A stretch of DNA of 64,000 nucleotides from Leptospira idonii (GCF_004770995.1 NZ_RQHW01000028.1:124001-188000), one strand, 5' to 3'. Counted from the first letter of the stretch, positions 17,738 to 27,302 are shown. Notes: generated from the letters alone by a model not told the origin. Program-made: numbers and translations.

Positions 17738-19234
17738 TTATGGCGCGACCACTACGCTCGCTGTGGGCAATAACACATATAACAAGTCGTCGGTGACAGG
17801 ATCAAATGTCATCCTCCAAACCTTCAAATTAGGAACGTCCGTGTCTTCTCCCCAATATTCGATATAAACTTCTCCCGAATTCACAATGTTATTCGAGTTG
17901 GCATCTTCGTATTCGCCTTCTCCTAAAATCACTTCTTCATCGTCATTCGGATCCTCTCCTGCAGGAACCACTACGAAAGCATCGTAATCGGTGAATCCCG
18001 CTCCGATTCCCACACCTAGAGGAGGATAAGAAGGAAAATCCAATTTCACTTCTCCTTCGAAATCGAAGTCTCCTCCGAACCCGTAGAGATCGGCTAAATC
18101 AGCATCGAAGTCTCCGTAAACATAAGTGCTCACTCCGTCATCGACACTCAACCAAGTGATGGTTCCGTCCGGATCGTATACTTCTTCGATCACATAATTC
18201 TGCGATTCTGCAGGGTTTTTGAATTTAGTTTTTACATAACCGCCGAAATCATCCGTTCTTCCCTCCACCGAACTAGTCAGTTTGGAACCGTTTGCTTCGG
18301 ATGTTGACGCATAACTGAGAGTAGTACAATTTCCCGTATTTGCATCGCTGTCTTGGCTGCATTGTTCCATAATGAATCGAGTGGATCCTTTGCTTTTTCC
18401 CGCTTGTCCGAAACTGCTGACCTGGCTTGTTTTCAAAATCGCTTTGTCTTTTTTGCCGTTTCCTCCGATATAGGTTATGTTGCCGTTAATTTCCAAGGAA
18501 ACATTGAATATCTTCAGACTTTTTTCTACGGAAGAATAAATTCTGGATTTGTCCGCCTTCCAACGAATTACCTTTTGAAACTTGTTATTCGAAGGGCAAC
18601 CTTGCGAAGCGCTGATGGTTTCTCCGAAAGAAAATGAAACTTGATGATCGAAGTCAGGGTCACTCGGAGAACTATATACGATTGCGGGAGAAGGAATGGA
18701 CTGCCCAACTGTGGGCAGTGTTCCCAACTGCTGCAAGCGAGCCACTTCCGCCTTAGCTTCATCCGCAGAGAGACCTAAATTTTGCATCCCTTCTTCGAAC
18801 TCTGTAATCGCTTCCGGAGGAATGGAAACGGAACTGGTTCCTCCGGGAATACAAACTCCAGGTTTTGCCTTTGCGGCAGCATAGACACCTGAAATTAAAA
18901 ACAAATCTCTTTTGGATTCTTGCAGGATGTTGGCGACGATCGAAGTTCCTTCTTGTAAAATCGCAATCCCTGAGTCGCCTCCGTTGATCACATCCTCCGC
19001 ATCTTTTGCGAATCCACTTCTCACGGAAGCGGAAGCACTAGGAGATTTACGAATGGATCTGGGAACGGGAACGCTCAAACTGGATGGAAGCTCCGGATTG
19101 ATAACGGAACTTCCACTGTTTCGAATGAGAAATCGAATGAGTAAACTTTCAAATGTATTACTTTTGTCCTTTCCGGTTTTGCAATCAGCAATCAAGAACA
19201 TAATGAGGAAAGGCAATAACAAGGCTCGTTTCAT
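17738..19234 (-). CDS. Large lipoprotein, unknown family, first gene of the FadL operon
   Basis: A 498-residue putative lipoprotein with lipobox LIADC (Cys18). The mature part is Ser/Gly-rich, with an acidic C-terminal half full of Asp/Gly/Tyr (GDFDADLADLYGFGGDFDFE, about residue 375) that could bind calcium. No enzyme motif is visible. It starts the operon and lies 12 bases ahead of the FadL gene, so a role in accompanying or assembling that porin is a reasonable inference. It is divergent from the M48 protease gene, about 100 bases away. Confidence 0.65.
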   Translation of the reverse strand: MKRALLLPFLIMFLIADCKTGKDKSNTFESLLIRFLIRNSGSSVINPELPSSLSVPVPRSIRKSPSASASVRSGFAKDAEDVINGGDSGIAILQEGTSIVANILQESKRDLFLISGVYAAAKAKPGVCIPGGTSSVSIPPEAITEFEEGMQNLGLSADEAKAEVARLQQLGTLPTVGQSIPSPAIVYSSPSDPDFDHQVSFSFGETISASQGCPSNNKFQKVIRWKADKSRIYSSVEKSLKIFNVSLEINGNITYIGGNGKKDKAILKTSQVSSFGQAGKSKGSTRFIMEQCSQDSDANTGNCTTLSYASTSEANGSKLTSSVEGRTDDFGGYVKTKFKNPAESQNYVIEEVYDPDGTITWLSVDDGVSTYVYGDFDADLADLYGFGGDFDFEGEVKLDFPSYPPLGVGIGAGFTDYDAFVVVPAGEDPNDDEEVILGEGEYEDANSNNIVNSGEVYIEYWGEDTDVPNLKVWRMTFDPVTDDLLYVLLPTASVVVAP

Positions 19235-19335
19235 TTCTGCAAGATTCGTGGGTGAGGAAATAAATTGTCAACTGCAATCGTAAATTGTAAAAAAGAGTTT
19301 TCAAATGCAATGTTCGTCCTCTTATATAGCGTTTA

Positions 19336-20565
19336 ATGAAACGCTCCCTTCTGTTGTTTTTTTTGTTCGTATGCTGTTTCTTTGAAACATTTGCTAAAGG
19401 ATTGTTCTATGTTCAAAGTCCTAAGGCAAAACTATTAGCCCAACCGCAGTTAACCGCAGAAGGAAGTCCTCTTAATTTAGGAGAAAGCCTCACTCCTATG
19501 GACGAACAAGGGCTGTTCGTTCAGGTTCGTCATGAAGATAAAACGGGGTGGGTTTCTAAATTATTTATTTCCCCTATTCCTCCCGGATCCAAAATCAAAT
19601 TGGGAGTTTCTTCCAAATCTTCCGAAGCAGTTACAGCCAGACAAAGAGCATCCGACTTCACCAAAACGGCCGCAGCGAGAGGTCTATCGGAAACGGAAAA
19701 AATGAGAGTGAGAGGTGGAGCGGATCTTTACGATTTCGAATCCTTGCGCTGGCTGGAATCGGTAGGAGATGTATCCAACCAGCCGAATCAATACAATTCC
19801 GTTACGAAACAATCGAACAAAACCAACGCTTCTACGGAAACAACGGTTCCATCTTCCGAACCGGTTTCGGAAGAAACAAAAAAAGAAGTTAAGATAGGAA
19901 GAGCTTTAGCGGCAAGGCTCATTCAAAAATACGGACTGGTGCAAAACGAAGAATTCACACGTTATCTGAATCGTCTGGGAAACAAAATCGCATCCGTATC
20001 TTCCAGAAGCGAACTCAGTTTTCGTTTCGGAATTCTAAATTCGAACGAAATCAATGCTTATGCCTGTCCGGGGGGATTCATATTCATCACTAAGGGAAGT
20101 TTGGCGAAGATCCAATCAGAATCGGAACTGGCGGGAGTTTTAGGTCATGAGATCGGACATATCGCACTCTTTCACAGCGGAAAGTTTCCTTCCGAAAACG
20201 TATTTTTAGAAATCATCTCAAGCATGCTTGCCCCTTCGGGAGGAGAAGTGATCAGCGCTGCCGCATCCGCTACGTTAGATGAGTTGGAAAAACAATTGTA
20301 CGAAACGGGAAGAGACGCTTCTCAAGAATGGGATGCGGACGAAGCAGGAGTGAGTTTGGCTTCCGAATGGGGATACACCCCTCAGGCCTTGGGCAACTAT
20401 CTTGCCAGAATTGCAAAAGACGAACATTCCAAACATCTGACATCGACTCATCCGGATACCTCTTCCAGAATCGCCAAACTTGTGAAAGCTGAAGCAGGTG
20501 CTGCCGTCAAAGGAGTGATCCCTCCCAAAGAGGAATGGACACAGATGAAAAAATTAATTCCATGA
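19336..20565 (+). CDS. M48-family metalloprotease with N-terminal SH3 domain
   Basis: A 409-residue exported zinc protease. It has a signal peptide (about 20 residues), a bacterial SH3 domain (about 24-80), an Asn/Ser/Thr linker and an M48 domain from about 180. The zinc motif is GHEIGHIALFH (H271, E272, H275), and the third ligand is in EWDADEAG, as in BepA/LoiP proteins. Such periplasmic enzymes degrade misfolded outer-membrane proteins, and the SH3 part may bind peptidoglycan. No TPR region is visible, unlike BepA. The stop overlaps the following cyclase start (ATGA). Confidence 0.88.
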   Translation: MKRSLLLFFLFVCCFFETFAKGLFYVQSPKAKLLAQPQLTAEGSPLNLGESLTPMDEQGLFVQVRHEDKTGWVSKLFISPIPPGSKIKLGVSSKSSEAVTARQRASDFTKTAAARGLSETEKMRVRGGADLYDFESLRWLESVGDVSNQPNQYNSVTKQSNKTNASTETTVPSSEPVSEETKKEVKIGRALAARLIQKYGLVQNEEFTRYLNRLGNKIASVSSRSELSFRFGILNSNEINAYACPGGFIFITKGSLAKIQSESELAGVLGHEIGHIALFHSGKFPSENVFLEIISSMLAPSGGEVISAAASATLDELEKQLYETGRDASQEWDADEAGVSLASEWGYTPQALGNYLARIAKDEHSKHLTSTHPDTSSRIAKLVKAEAGAAVKGVIPPKEEWTQMKKLIP

Positions 20566-22724
20566 ACCAAAAAAAATACCTTCTTCCTTTTTCTCTCAGT
20601 GTTTTCATCCCCGCTTTGTTACTTGTCGGTTTTTCCTGGATCGGGCTCATCGAATTCTGGAACCGCAAACTGACGGATTCCTTTTTCAGCATATTACCGT
20701 CTCATCATCGTTTTTCAAAAGACGTAGTCATCATCGACATCGACGAACACAGTTTAGCCAGATATGCGAACGATCCTGAATTGGGACGTTGGCCCTGGAA
20801 ACGTTCCGTTTATCCTTTGATCTTCGATTTTTTATATAAGGGTGGGCCTAAGCTGGGAATGGTGGATATCCTATTCACTGAATATTCTCAAGACGATCTT
20901 TCTTTGGCGGAAGCGAATCTGGCATTTCCTTTCGTATCTCATGCGGTTCAAATGAGAGAAGATAGAGAAGCGGGAAACGAAGAACCCAGAAACATAGATC
21001 TCATCTCCAAACATCTCATCCATCTTCCTCCAGAAACTCCCTTCCCTGTTTTCGAAGCAGTTTCTTTTCCGAGCGGGGAAATAGGAGCCACTTCCCCTTT
21101 CATTCACGCAGTCAATGTCATCCCGGATGCGGACGGAGTTCTAAGACGTTTTCCTCCCGTTATGCGGGTAAAAAATTACCATCTTCCTACCGTGGCTCTG
21201 CAAGGGTTCTCAAAAGGGGAACCTATGGAAGTCGGTTGGGAGGAAGATCAAATCACCGTAAAAAAAGAAAACACGAGCACTTCCTTTCCTCTAGGAAAAG
21301 GAGGACTCATCCGTTCTTATTTTTATTCCAAAAAAGATTTATCCGAGATCCCCAGATACTCCGCAGGAGGAGTTTTAGAATCTCTCACCAAACTGAATGA
21401 AGGTGTAGATGAGTCGGAACTCATCGTCTCTCCTTCCGTATTTACGGATAAAATAGTTCTCATCGGAACTTCCGCAGCGGCCACTCATGACGATGTGGTC
21501 ACACCTTTCGGATTGTATCCGGGTGTGATCGCACAAGCTGTTTTCATTTCCAATCTGCTGGAAGGCCATGTTTTGGAAGAAATCGAAGACATCTACGGAT
21601 TTATATTCGCATTGGTCCTTCTTTTGATCAGTACCTATGTTTTATTTTTCAGCACACATCACTGGCTGAGAATCGCCTGCCCCGTTTTCGCAACGTTAGT
21701 TTTTCTTATCGCATTTTATATTTTTTTCAGGAACGATTTTATTCTGCCTCCCGCTCCTTTTGTCGCTACCTTCCCTGTTTCCTATCTGTTGGGTTTCGCT
21801 TATTTGAATTATATAGAAGGGATCGATAAAAGAAAATACAATAACATCTTACGGAACTTAGTCGATCCGGAAGTAGTATCCCATGCCTTGGAAGATTTGG
21901 AATCCTTAAAAAAAGGAGGAGAATGGGAGATCACTGCGTTCTTCTCGGATGTGGCAGGATTCTCTTCTATCAGTGAAGAGTTGTCCGCAAGCGAACTGGC
22001 GCGACTTCTCAACGAATATCTTTCCGCAATGACGGTCATACTGAAATTCAACTCGGGAACTTTGGACAAATACATCGGAGATGCGATCGTAGGTATCTTC
22101 GGCGCTCCTCTCAAAAACGAATCTCACCCTATCCTTTCCTGCCAAGCTAGTTTGGAGATGATCTCCAAACTGAAAGAATTGAAGGCGCAGTGGAAAGAAA
22201 AAAACGATTATTCCGAATCTGCCAGAAATATGAAAATCCGTATCGGACTCAATTGCGGACCAGCTAAGGTCGGTTTTATGGGAACGGACAGTTTGGCCTC
22301 TTATACGATGATGGGAGACACTGTAAATTTGGCCTCCCGACTGGAAGCTGCTGCGAAAGACTATGGAGTGGATATTTTAGTTTCCGAATCCATCGAGGAA
22401 AAAGGAAGAGAACATTTCCATTTCCGTTTTTTGGATCGAATCCGAGTGAAAGGGAAAGAGGCGCCCGTCAAAATCTACGGACTCATCGGAAAAAAATCGG
22501 ATGTTTCCGAAGCGATGATTCACGGAGAAGCGCAATACCGTAAAGCATTCGACTTTTATTCGAAACAAAACTGGAAAGACGCCCTGGAAGCATTCGAAAA
22601 AGCGATGACTTACTTCGGAAAAGACGATGCCGCTTGCCAACTGCTCATCAAACGATGCGAAGTTTTGTTCCAATCCCCTCCTTCGGAAAACTGGGACGGA
22701 GTCTACACAAGAACATCCAAATAA
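20562..22724 (+). CDS. CHASE2-domain class III adenylate/guanylate cyclase
   Basis: A 720-residue membrane sensor cyclase. One N-terminal membrane span precedes a periplasmic CHASE2 domain (about 35-330, with VVIIDIDEHSL and GRWPWKR). Three to four transmembrane helices follow (about 345-420) and a class III catalytic domain (about 455-640). Metal-binding Asp is in FFSDVAGFS and in LDKYIGDAIVG; the Lys of the latter is typical of adenylate specificity, and MMGDTVNLASRLE completes the site. A short TPR-like tail (AQYRKAFDFYSKQNWKDALEAF) closes the protein. The start at 20562 overlaps the protease stop; ATG 20535, with AGAGGA just ahead, is an alternative. Output is probably cAMP. Confidence 0.9.
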   Translation: MNQKKYLLPFSLSVFIPALLLVGFSWIGLIEFWNRKLTDSFFSILPSHHRFSKDVVIIDIDEHSLARYANDPELGRWPWKRSVYPLIFDFLYKGGPKLGMVDILFTEYSQDDLSLAEANLAFPFVSHAVQMREDREAGNEEPRNIDLISKHLIHLPPETPFPVFEAVSFPSGEIGATSPFIHAVNVIPDADGVLRRFPPVMRVKNYHLPTVALQGFSKGEPMEVGWEEDQITVKKENTSTSFPLGKGGLIRSYFYSKKDLSEIPRYSAGGVLESLTKLNEGVDESELIVSPSVFTDKIVLIGTSAAATHDDVVTPFGLYPGVIAQAVFISNLLEGHVLEEIEDIYGFIFALVLLLISTYVLFFSTHHWLRIACPVFATLVFLIAFYIFFRNDFILPPAPFVATFPVSYLLGFAYLNYIEGIDKRKYNNILRNLVDPEVVSHALEDLESLKKGGEWEITAFFSDVAGFSSISEELSASELARLLNEYLSAMTVILKFNSGTLDKYIGDAIVGIFGAPLKNESHPILSCQASLEMISKLKELKAQWKEKNDYSESARNMKIRIGLNCGPAKVGFMGTDSLASYTMMGDTVNLASRLEAAAKDYGVDILVSESIEEKGREHFHFRFLDRIRVKGKEAPVKIYGLIGKKSDVSEAMIHGEAQYRKAFDFYSKQNWKDALEAFEKAMTYFGKDDAACQLLIKRCEVLFQSPPSENWDGVYTRTSK

Positions 22725-22772
22725 TCTCTGATTTTCCTAGACAAGAATCGCATCCAAGATAATTCTCTTTGT

Positions 22773-23630
22773 ATGTTTCGATTTTTAGAAAGTTTGGAAA
22801 GACTCTGGGCAAGGATCTCCTTTTATTTTCCCGGTCATGTACAGCCGGAAAACTGTGTAGGCAGAAATATTCTGATCGTTCCAGGTCATCTGGCGGGTAA
22901 GGCGTTTTATTACCGATTGAAGTCCAATTTGGATAATCTGGGCTTTCATGTTTCCGTTTTGTCCACAATTCGCAATCCTAAATCCATCGAAGAAGCAGTC
23001 CTTCATCTATCGAAACAAATCCTAACAGCACCTAACGACGTTACAGTGATCGCCCATAATTCGGGAGGGCTTCTTTGTTTGGTTCTTCCCGACGAAGCCC
23101 GCAGAAAGATCAAACGACTCATCACTTTAGGAACTCCTTTTCATGGAGCGGAAAACTTCAACAATACGCGTTATTCTTATTGGGGCTATGAATCGGATTG
23201 GGTGAAGCAGAACTACAAAAACGCTTTGTTTTTTCCTCTTTTCCAACCTCTCTCCGCCATTGAGGACTTTTCCTTCACTCCTCAAGAAGGTACTGAATTC
23301 GGCCAAGGAAGAGATTTATGGTTCGATATTCCCGGAAATTATAATTTGGTTCGAAGACACGAAAACTTACGTACTTTAAGAGAGTTTTTAGGGACTCCTA
23401 AAGATCCTCAAACAGAATTCGGAACTGCGAAAGCGGGTCCTGCACTTGCGGTTCCTAAAAAGATCGAAGTCGATTTTTCGAAATACGAGCCTTCTAACTA
23501 TAATAAGGCGAAGAAGAAAGCCGAATCTTCCTCCAAAAAGCCAGTTAAGAAAAAACAAGCGGCGCAACCTTCCCGAAAAAAAGCGGCCTCCCCAACCAGG
23601 AAGGCCGCCACGAAGAAAAAAAGAAAATAA
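22773..23630 (+). CDS. Alpha/beta-hydrolase (lipase-like) with a Lys/Ala-rich tail
   Basis: A 285-residue protein. The nucleophile elbow reads AHNSGGLL, a GxSxG variant with His/Asn ahead of Ser, and LGTPFHGAE follows as in triacylglycerol lipases and PGAP1-like esterases. The last 55 residues are a basic low-complexity tail (KKPVKKKQAAQPSRKKAAS and similar), resembling histone H1-type or HU tails, with no hydrolase role known. No signal peptide is evident, so it is probably cytoplasmic; the tail could bind DNA, RNA or acidic membrane. A strong hairpin terminator follows. Substrate is unknown. Confidence 0.75.
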   Translation: MFRFLESLERLWARISFYFPGHVQPENCVGRNILIVPGHLAGKAFYYRLKSNLDNLGFHVSVLSTIRNPKSIEEAVLHLSKQILTAPNDVTVIAHNSGGLLCLVLPDEARRKIKRLITLGTPFHGAENFNNTRYSYWGYESDWVKQNYKNALFFPLFQPLSAIEDFSFTPQEGTEFGQGRDLWFDIPGNYNLVRRHENLRTLREFLGTPKDPQTEFGTAKAGPALAVPKKIEVDFSKYEPSNYNKAKKKAESSSKKPVKKKQAAQPSRKKAASPTRKAATKKKRK

Positions 23631-23639
23631 TCATAGAAC

Positions 23640-23678
23640 AAAGCCTCTCTCCTGAAAATCCAGGATCAAAGAGGCTTT
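23640..23678. terminator. Bidirectional hairpin terminator
   Basis: Perfect 9-bp stem AAAGCCTCT / AGAGGCTTT enclosing a second stem TCCTG/CAGGA, with T-rich sequence following on the plus strand. It sits between the convergent hydrolase and copper-storage genes. Confidence 0.8.
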
Positions 23679-23687
23679 GGTTTCTAT

Positions 23688-24131
23688 TTAAACCTTTGCC
23701 ATCTCTTTTGCGCAGGCAAGGCAGCTATCCAAACACTCTTTACAAACCTTGTGGTGATCCGCATGTTTTTTGCATTCTTTCGCACATGCTTCACAGATCT
23801 CCAAACACAATGCCGCCGATTTTTTAGTGAAAGCGGACTCTTGGCTTGCCAAAGAAATAAAAGCTTCGCAGGCTGCGATGACTTCTCTTGTGGACTTTGC
23901 ACAAGCGCCTAAACTTTTATCTCCGTTACCAAGTTCGGTGATACAATGTCCCAAACAAACTTCAGCTGCCAACTTACAATGAATTGCCGACATCAACGCT
24001 TTTGCGTATTTGGAAGAGGACTTGCCTCCGCTCATTTCATGTTTAGTATGATCTTCTGCGAAGAGATTGGAAACGGCTCCTACTGTAGTGAGAGCGACTG
24101 CGGTTTTGGTTACGAATTCTTTACGGTTCAT
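23688..24131 (-). CDS. Csp1-like four-helix-bundle copper storage protein
   Basis: A 147-residue exported Cys-rich protein. The N-terminus MNRKEFVTKTAVALTTVGAV is a Tat-like signal with an RK instead of RR pair, cleaved near LFAED. A short His/Met-bearing segment (DHTKHEM) follows. The mature part is alpha-helical with 13 Cys, many in CxxxC or CxxC spacing along helices (CLEICEACAKEC, CKECLDSCLAC). This fits the Csp1 family, in which Cys lining a four-helix bundle store many Cu(I) ions; the methanotroph Csp1 also has 13 Cys. Periplasmic copper buffering is the likely role. Upstream on the same strand is a Cys-rich lipoprotein with its own terminator between them. Confidence 0.82.
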   Translation of the reverse strand: MNRKEFVTKTAVALTTVGAVSNLFAEDHTKHEMSGGKSSSKYAKALMSAIHCKLAAEVCLGHCITELGNGDKSLGACAKSTREVIAACEAFISLASQESAFTKKSAALCLEICEACAKECKKHADHHKVCKECLDSCLACAKEMAKV

Positions 24132-24176
24132 ATATAATTCCTTATATTCTAATTTTGAAACAAAAACTAAAAAAAC

Positions 24177-24194
24177 AAATGAGGCACCTCATTT
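24177..24194 (-). terminator. Rho-independent terminator of the Cys-rich lipoprotein gene
   Basis: Palindrome AAATGAGGCACCTCATTT, followed on the minus strand by TTTGTTTTTTTAG. It lies just after the stop at 24203 and before the copper-storage gene. Being a strong inverted repeat ahead of that gene, it might also act as an operator. Confidence 0.72.
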
Positions 24195-24202
24195 GCGGAA
24201 TT

Positions 24203-24616
24203 CTAAATCAAAAGCCGTACAGATTGTAAAAAATGATCCGAAGGATCGAGAAAATCGAAAGAAAGTAAAGAGGATGCGGAAACAGGCTCCCAAAAAGGAG
24301 GAAGATCGAAAATGAATGCGGAAATCAAAAGGCCGGCAAAATAGATCTCTAAGGATTTTTGCAGGCTAACGGAGGAATCGGAATCACGAATTTCTTGGAA
24401 AGCAAGAGGACATTGGCAACCGGAATCCTGAGCAGGTAGTTCCGAAGAAGATGTCTCATGACATTTGGGAAGATGAGAAACTTCCGTTTGTGCAGAACTT
24501 TTTTCCGAAGGAAAAAGATTTGGGCATAGATCGAGCAAAGCCGATTTGCATCCTACAAAAAGCAGGAATGCTAAAATCAGTGTACTCGAAATATGCCTCT
24601 GAAAAATTGTTTGCAC
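24203..24616 (-). CDS. Cys/His-containing lipoprotein, unknown family
   Basis: A 137-residue putative lipoprotein with lipobox LLFVGC (Cys23). The mature N-terminal half contains LPKCHE and SGCQCP, Cys/His clusters that could coordinate a metal. A hydrophobic helix (YFAGLLISAFIFDL) lies around residue 95. Proximity to the Csp1-like gene suggests a copper-related role, but this is guilt by association only, and a terminator separates them. No recognised domain. Confidence 0.55.
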   Translation of the reverse strand: MQTIFQRHISSTLILAFLLFVGCKSALLDLCPNLFPSEKSSAQTEVSHLPKCHETSSSELPAQDSGCQCPLAFQEIRDSDSSVSLQKSLEIYFAGLLISAFIFDLPPFWEPVSASSLLSFDFLDPSDHFLQSVRLLI

Positions 24617-24649
24617 TCTGGATTTTAGACGATGGGTTTTTTCATTTTG

Positions 24650-25876
24650 TCAAAAAATTTGTTGGAAACCCTTCCATGCGACAATAATACTCCCGAAACT
24701 GGAGCCCAATTGGGGGAGAAGGAAGACCAGGAAGATGTGAATCACTCGATTTTTCCAAAAACCGGAGAAAGTTTCCGTATCCGTAGCGATATTTTCGAAA
24801 TCTTCCACATAGGGTTTTCGCAAATACGACTCGGACAAACCTGCCACCCAACCCGCTTTCAGGATGGGGATGAAGGTTCCGATGGGAGCCACCACAGCCG
24901 CAAGCAAAATGGAAAGCGGATGCGCAAATGCAATCAAAGCTCCCAATGCGGCAAGACCGGCTTTGATCAAAACAAGCTGATACAAAAATTCCGTTCCCGC
25001 ATCCCTTCCTTGAGACCAAGTGATGGATGCGAATAATCCTGCGAAAAACAAAGGATAGGCGATTAGGCTCACTGTATCTTGCCATTTGCGTTTAGGAACT
25101 TCATCCAATACCGCTAAATCATGTTCATGTTGGATATGATTGATGATTCCCTGTAAATGCCCTGCTCCCACAACAGCCACCACTTTTTTTGCCTTAGGAT
25201 CGGAGGCGGCTCTTCTGATTTTTTCCGCCAGGTATTGATCTCTTTCGTCGATGATCACATGTTTGATGGATTCGTATTTTTTAGGGATCTGAGAAAAAAG
25301 ATCTTTGAGGATATCTTCGCTTTTCATCTCTTCGATTTTTTCGGAACTCACATCTTCTTTTACGAACAAAGAAGTGATGAGAGCGGAGAACAGATACATC
25401 TTAGAAAAAAAACTCACATTGCCCCAAGCGCGTTTCAGAGTGGTTTGGATCTCTCTGTCGACGGGAACGATTCTACTGTCGGACTTCCGTCCTAATTGAA
25501 TCGCCTTTCTCATTTCATCGCCGGGACGCACGGAACCATGTCCCATTTTTTTCTGAAAGGAAGATAGGATCAGACTGGAAAGAAGAAGCCACATTTTTCT
25601 TTCTTTGAACACTTTGAAGATATCCAATTTCTTCATATAGTCCGGATCTTCCACAGACTTCATTCTAGATTCACATAACTCTATACAAACGGTATCAGGA
25701 TGAACGGCATCGATTAGATCTTCTACCGCTTTGACACTGATTTCGGAAACATGAGCGGTTCCCAAAATATGAACTTCCGTTTTTCCCACATATTCCAGGC
25801 GATACGGTTCTTCCGTGACAAAAGGAGTTTTTCTCGAGGTTTTTGGTTTGGATGTAGTTTTTTTGATTGAAGCCAT
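24650..25876 (-). CDS. TraB/PrgY-family (Tiki-like) membrane protein
   Basis: A 408-residue protein. The N-terminal domain (about 28-250) has the TraB signatures GTAHVSEISV, CIELCESRM and VDREIQTTLKRAW, with the conserved Glu/His/Arg set of the EreA/Tiki/GumN clan. The C-terminal part carries four or more transmembrane helices (about 270-405). In the wider clan some members are metal-dependent proteases, and enterococcal TraB limits pheromone activity; the bacterial chromosomal role is unclear. The start is preceded by a Lys-rich tail (MASIKKTTSKPKTSRKT). Divergent from cheD. Confidence 0.85.
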   Translation of the reverse strand: MASIKKTTSKPKTSRKTPFVTEEPYRLEYVGKTEVHILGTAHVSEISVKAVEDLIDAVHPDTVCIELCESRMKSVEDPDYMKKLDIFKVFKERKMWLLLSSLILSSFQKKMGHGSVRPGDEMRKAIQLGRKSDSRIVPVDREIQTTLKRAWGNVSFFSKMYLFSALITSLFVKEDVSSEKIEEMKSEDILKDLFSQIPKKYESIKHVIIDERDQYLAEKIRRAASDPKAKKVVAVVGAGHLQGIINHIQHEHDLAVLDEVPKRKWQDTVSLIAYPLFFAGLFASITWSQGRDAGTEFLYQLVLIKAGLAALGALIAFAHPLSILLAAVVAPIGTFIPILKAGWVAGLSESYLRKPYVEDFENIATDTETFSGFWKNRVIHIFLVFLLPQLGSSFGSIIVAWKGFQQIF

Positions 25877-25936
25877 TGCGTATGATTTCTATAGTTTAAA
25901 CCTAAGAAACGGTTCCATTCTCCAAAAACAAGTAGA

Positions 25937-26440
25937 ATGTCTATAAAATCAAAAATCATCAATGTAGGCATTGCCGATATCAAAGTAGGAAGAGGCACAG
26001 ATGTGCTGAGAACCACTTTAGGTTCCTGTATAGGGATCGTTCTTTACGATCCGGAACAAAAAATCGGTGCCATTTCTCATATCATGCTGGCGAAGGATCC
26101 TACCGGAAAAGATTCCATCAAATTCCCTCATAAATACGGAGAGACCGCACTCCCGGAACTCATCAAAATGATGGGCTTTGCAGGTTCTTCTATCGGTCAG
26201 TTTTCCTGCAGAATGTTCGGCGGGGCTTCCATGTTCAAAGGAATCAATTCCAATTTTTTGCAGAACATCGGAGAGCAAAACATCGCAATCGTCAAAAAAT
26301 TTATGGAAGAAAGAAAAATCCCTATCATAGTGGAAGATATAGCAGGCAATGAAGGGAGAACCATCAGTTTATACTGTGACGATGGAAGAGTCTTATTGAA
26401 AAAAGCGGGTATGGAAAAATACCTTTATAAGGTGCGTTAG
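25937..26440 (+). CDS. cheD: CheD chemoreceptor glutamine deamidase
   Basis: A 167-residue enzyme that deamidates Gln residues of methyl-accepting chemotaxis proteins. The catalytic Cys31 lies in [13 protein letters not shown] and His48 in GAISHIML; the 17-residue Cys-His spacing matches Thermotoga CheD (C27/H44). The later FGGASMF and NEGRTISLY segments are also family features. It starts a small operon with an HDOD gene (7-base gap) and shikimate kinase, with no other chemotaxis gene nearby. Confidence 0.92.
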   Translation: MSIKSKIINVGIADIKVGRGTDVLRTTLGSCIGIVLYDPEQKIGAISHIMLAKDPTGKDSIKFPHKYGETALPELIKMMGFAGSSIGQFSCRMFGGASMFKGINSNFLQNIGEQNIAIVKKFMEERKIPIIVEDIAGNEGRTISLYCDDGRVLLKKAGMEKYLYKVR

Positions 26441-26447
26441 GCGATTT

Positions 26448-27302
26448 ATGCAAAAGGAAAAAGTTGACGAAATACTCAAAGATGTAAACAAACTTCCAGC
26501 GATTTCGTCCGTCGTAAGTAAAGTTCTGGAAAAACTCCAAAAGCCGGACGTGAATATCGCCGAGCTTGCTTCCGAAATTTCGAAAGACCCTGCGATCACT
26601 GCTTCCGTCATTAAACTTTCCAATTCCGCCTACTACCGTGCGGCCAAACCCATCCGTACCGTACAAGAAGCACTCATGACTTTGGGAACCAAAACGGTCA
26701 AAGAGATCGTTTTACTCACTGCAGCCAAAGGAATTTTGTCTCAAGATCTAAGCAGTTACCAATTGGAAGCTGCACAACTTTGGAGTGCCTCTCTTCTTGT
26801 GGCAGACATGTCCAGCAAAATCGTAAATCATAAAAAGCTAAATATAGACAAAGACTTAGCATTCACATCCGGTCTGCTTTGCAGCGTAGGTAAAATCGTA
26901 CTCGCTCAATTCTTTCAACCCATCCTGTTCCAATTGAAGAACGAATTGAAAGAGAACAAAGAACCGTTCCCTAATTTGGAAAAAAAATATTTCGGATACA
27001 CTCATATGGAAGTTTCCGAAAACCTATTGAAGCGTTGGAATTTTCCTCCCGAACTTGTAGATGTAGTCGCCAATTATTTGAATCCTGAAAACTCAAAGGT
27101 GAACCCTCTTCTCACCAGCGTAGTGCACATCGCAAGCATCCTTATCGTCGTTTCAGGAATCGGAATCGATATCGGAGGGGAATCCGTTCCTATCTCCCCT
27201 TTTGCCTTGTCTCAAACGGGAATCACGGAACAAGACATCGAATCTTACTTCGTTCATATCCCCGATTTACAAGCCGGGCTTGCCGATCTTTTAAACGTTT
27301 AG
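26448..27302 (+). CDS. HDOD-domain signalling protein
   Basis: A 284-residue protein with an HDOD domain from about residue 12 to 210 (LPAISSVVSKVLEKLQKPD, then DPAITASVIKLSNSAYY). HDOD is an HD-related fold lacking the metal-binding HD pair, and usually acts in signalling by protein contact rather than catalysis. It lies between cheD and aroK, with tight spacing on both sides, so it is likely co-expressed with the chemotaxis enzyme. A second HDOD protein in the window (62347) is fused to an ATPase-like domain. Confidence 0.85.
   Translation: MQKEKVDEILKDVNKLPAISSVVSKVLEKLQKPDVNIAELASEISKDPAITASVIKLSNSAYYRAAKPIRTVQEALMTLGTKTVKEIVLLTAAKGILSQDLSSYQLEAAQLWSASLLVADMSSKIVNHKKLNIDKDLAFTSGLLCSVGKIVLAQFFQPILFQLKNELKENKEPFPNLEKKYFGYTHMEVSENLLKRWNFPPELVDVVANYLNPENSKVNPLLTSVVHIASILIVVSGIGIDIGGESVPISPFALSQTGITEQDIESYFVHIPDLQAGLADLLNV

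Noticed and set aside
24632..25085. Open frames inside the TraB-family gene, on both strands
   Set aside because: They lie in alternative frames of a well-supported gene and show no domain or ribosome site.
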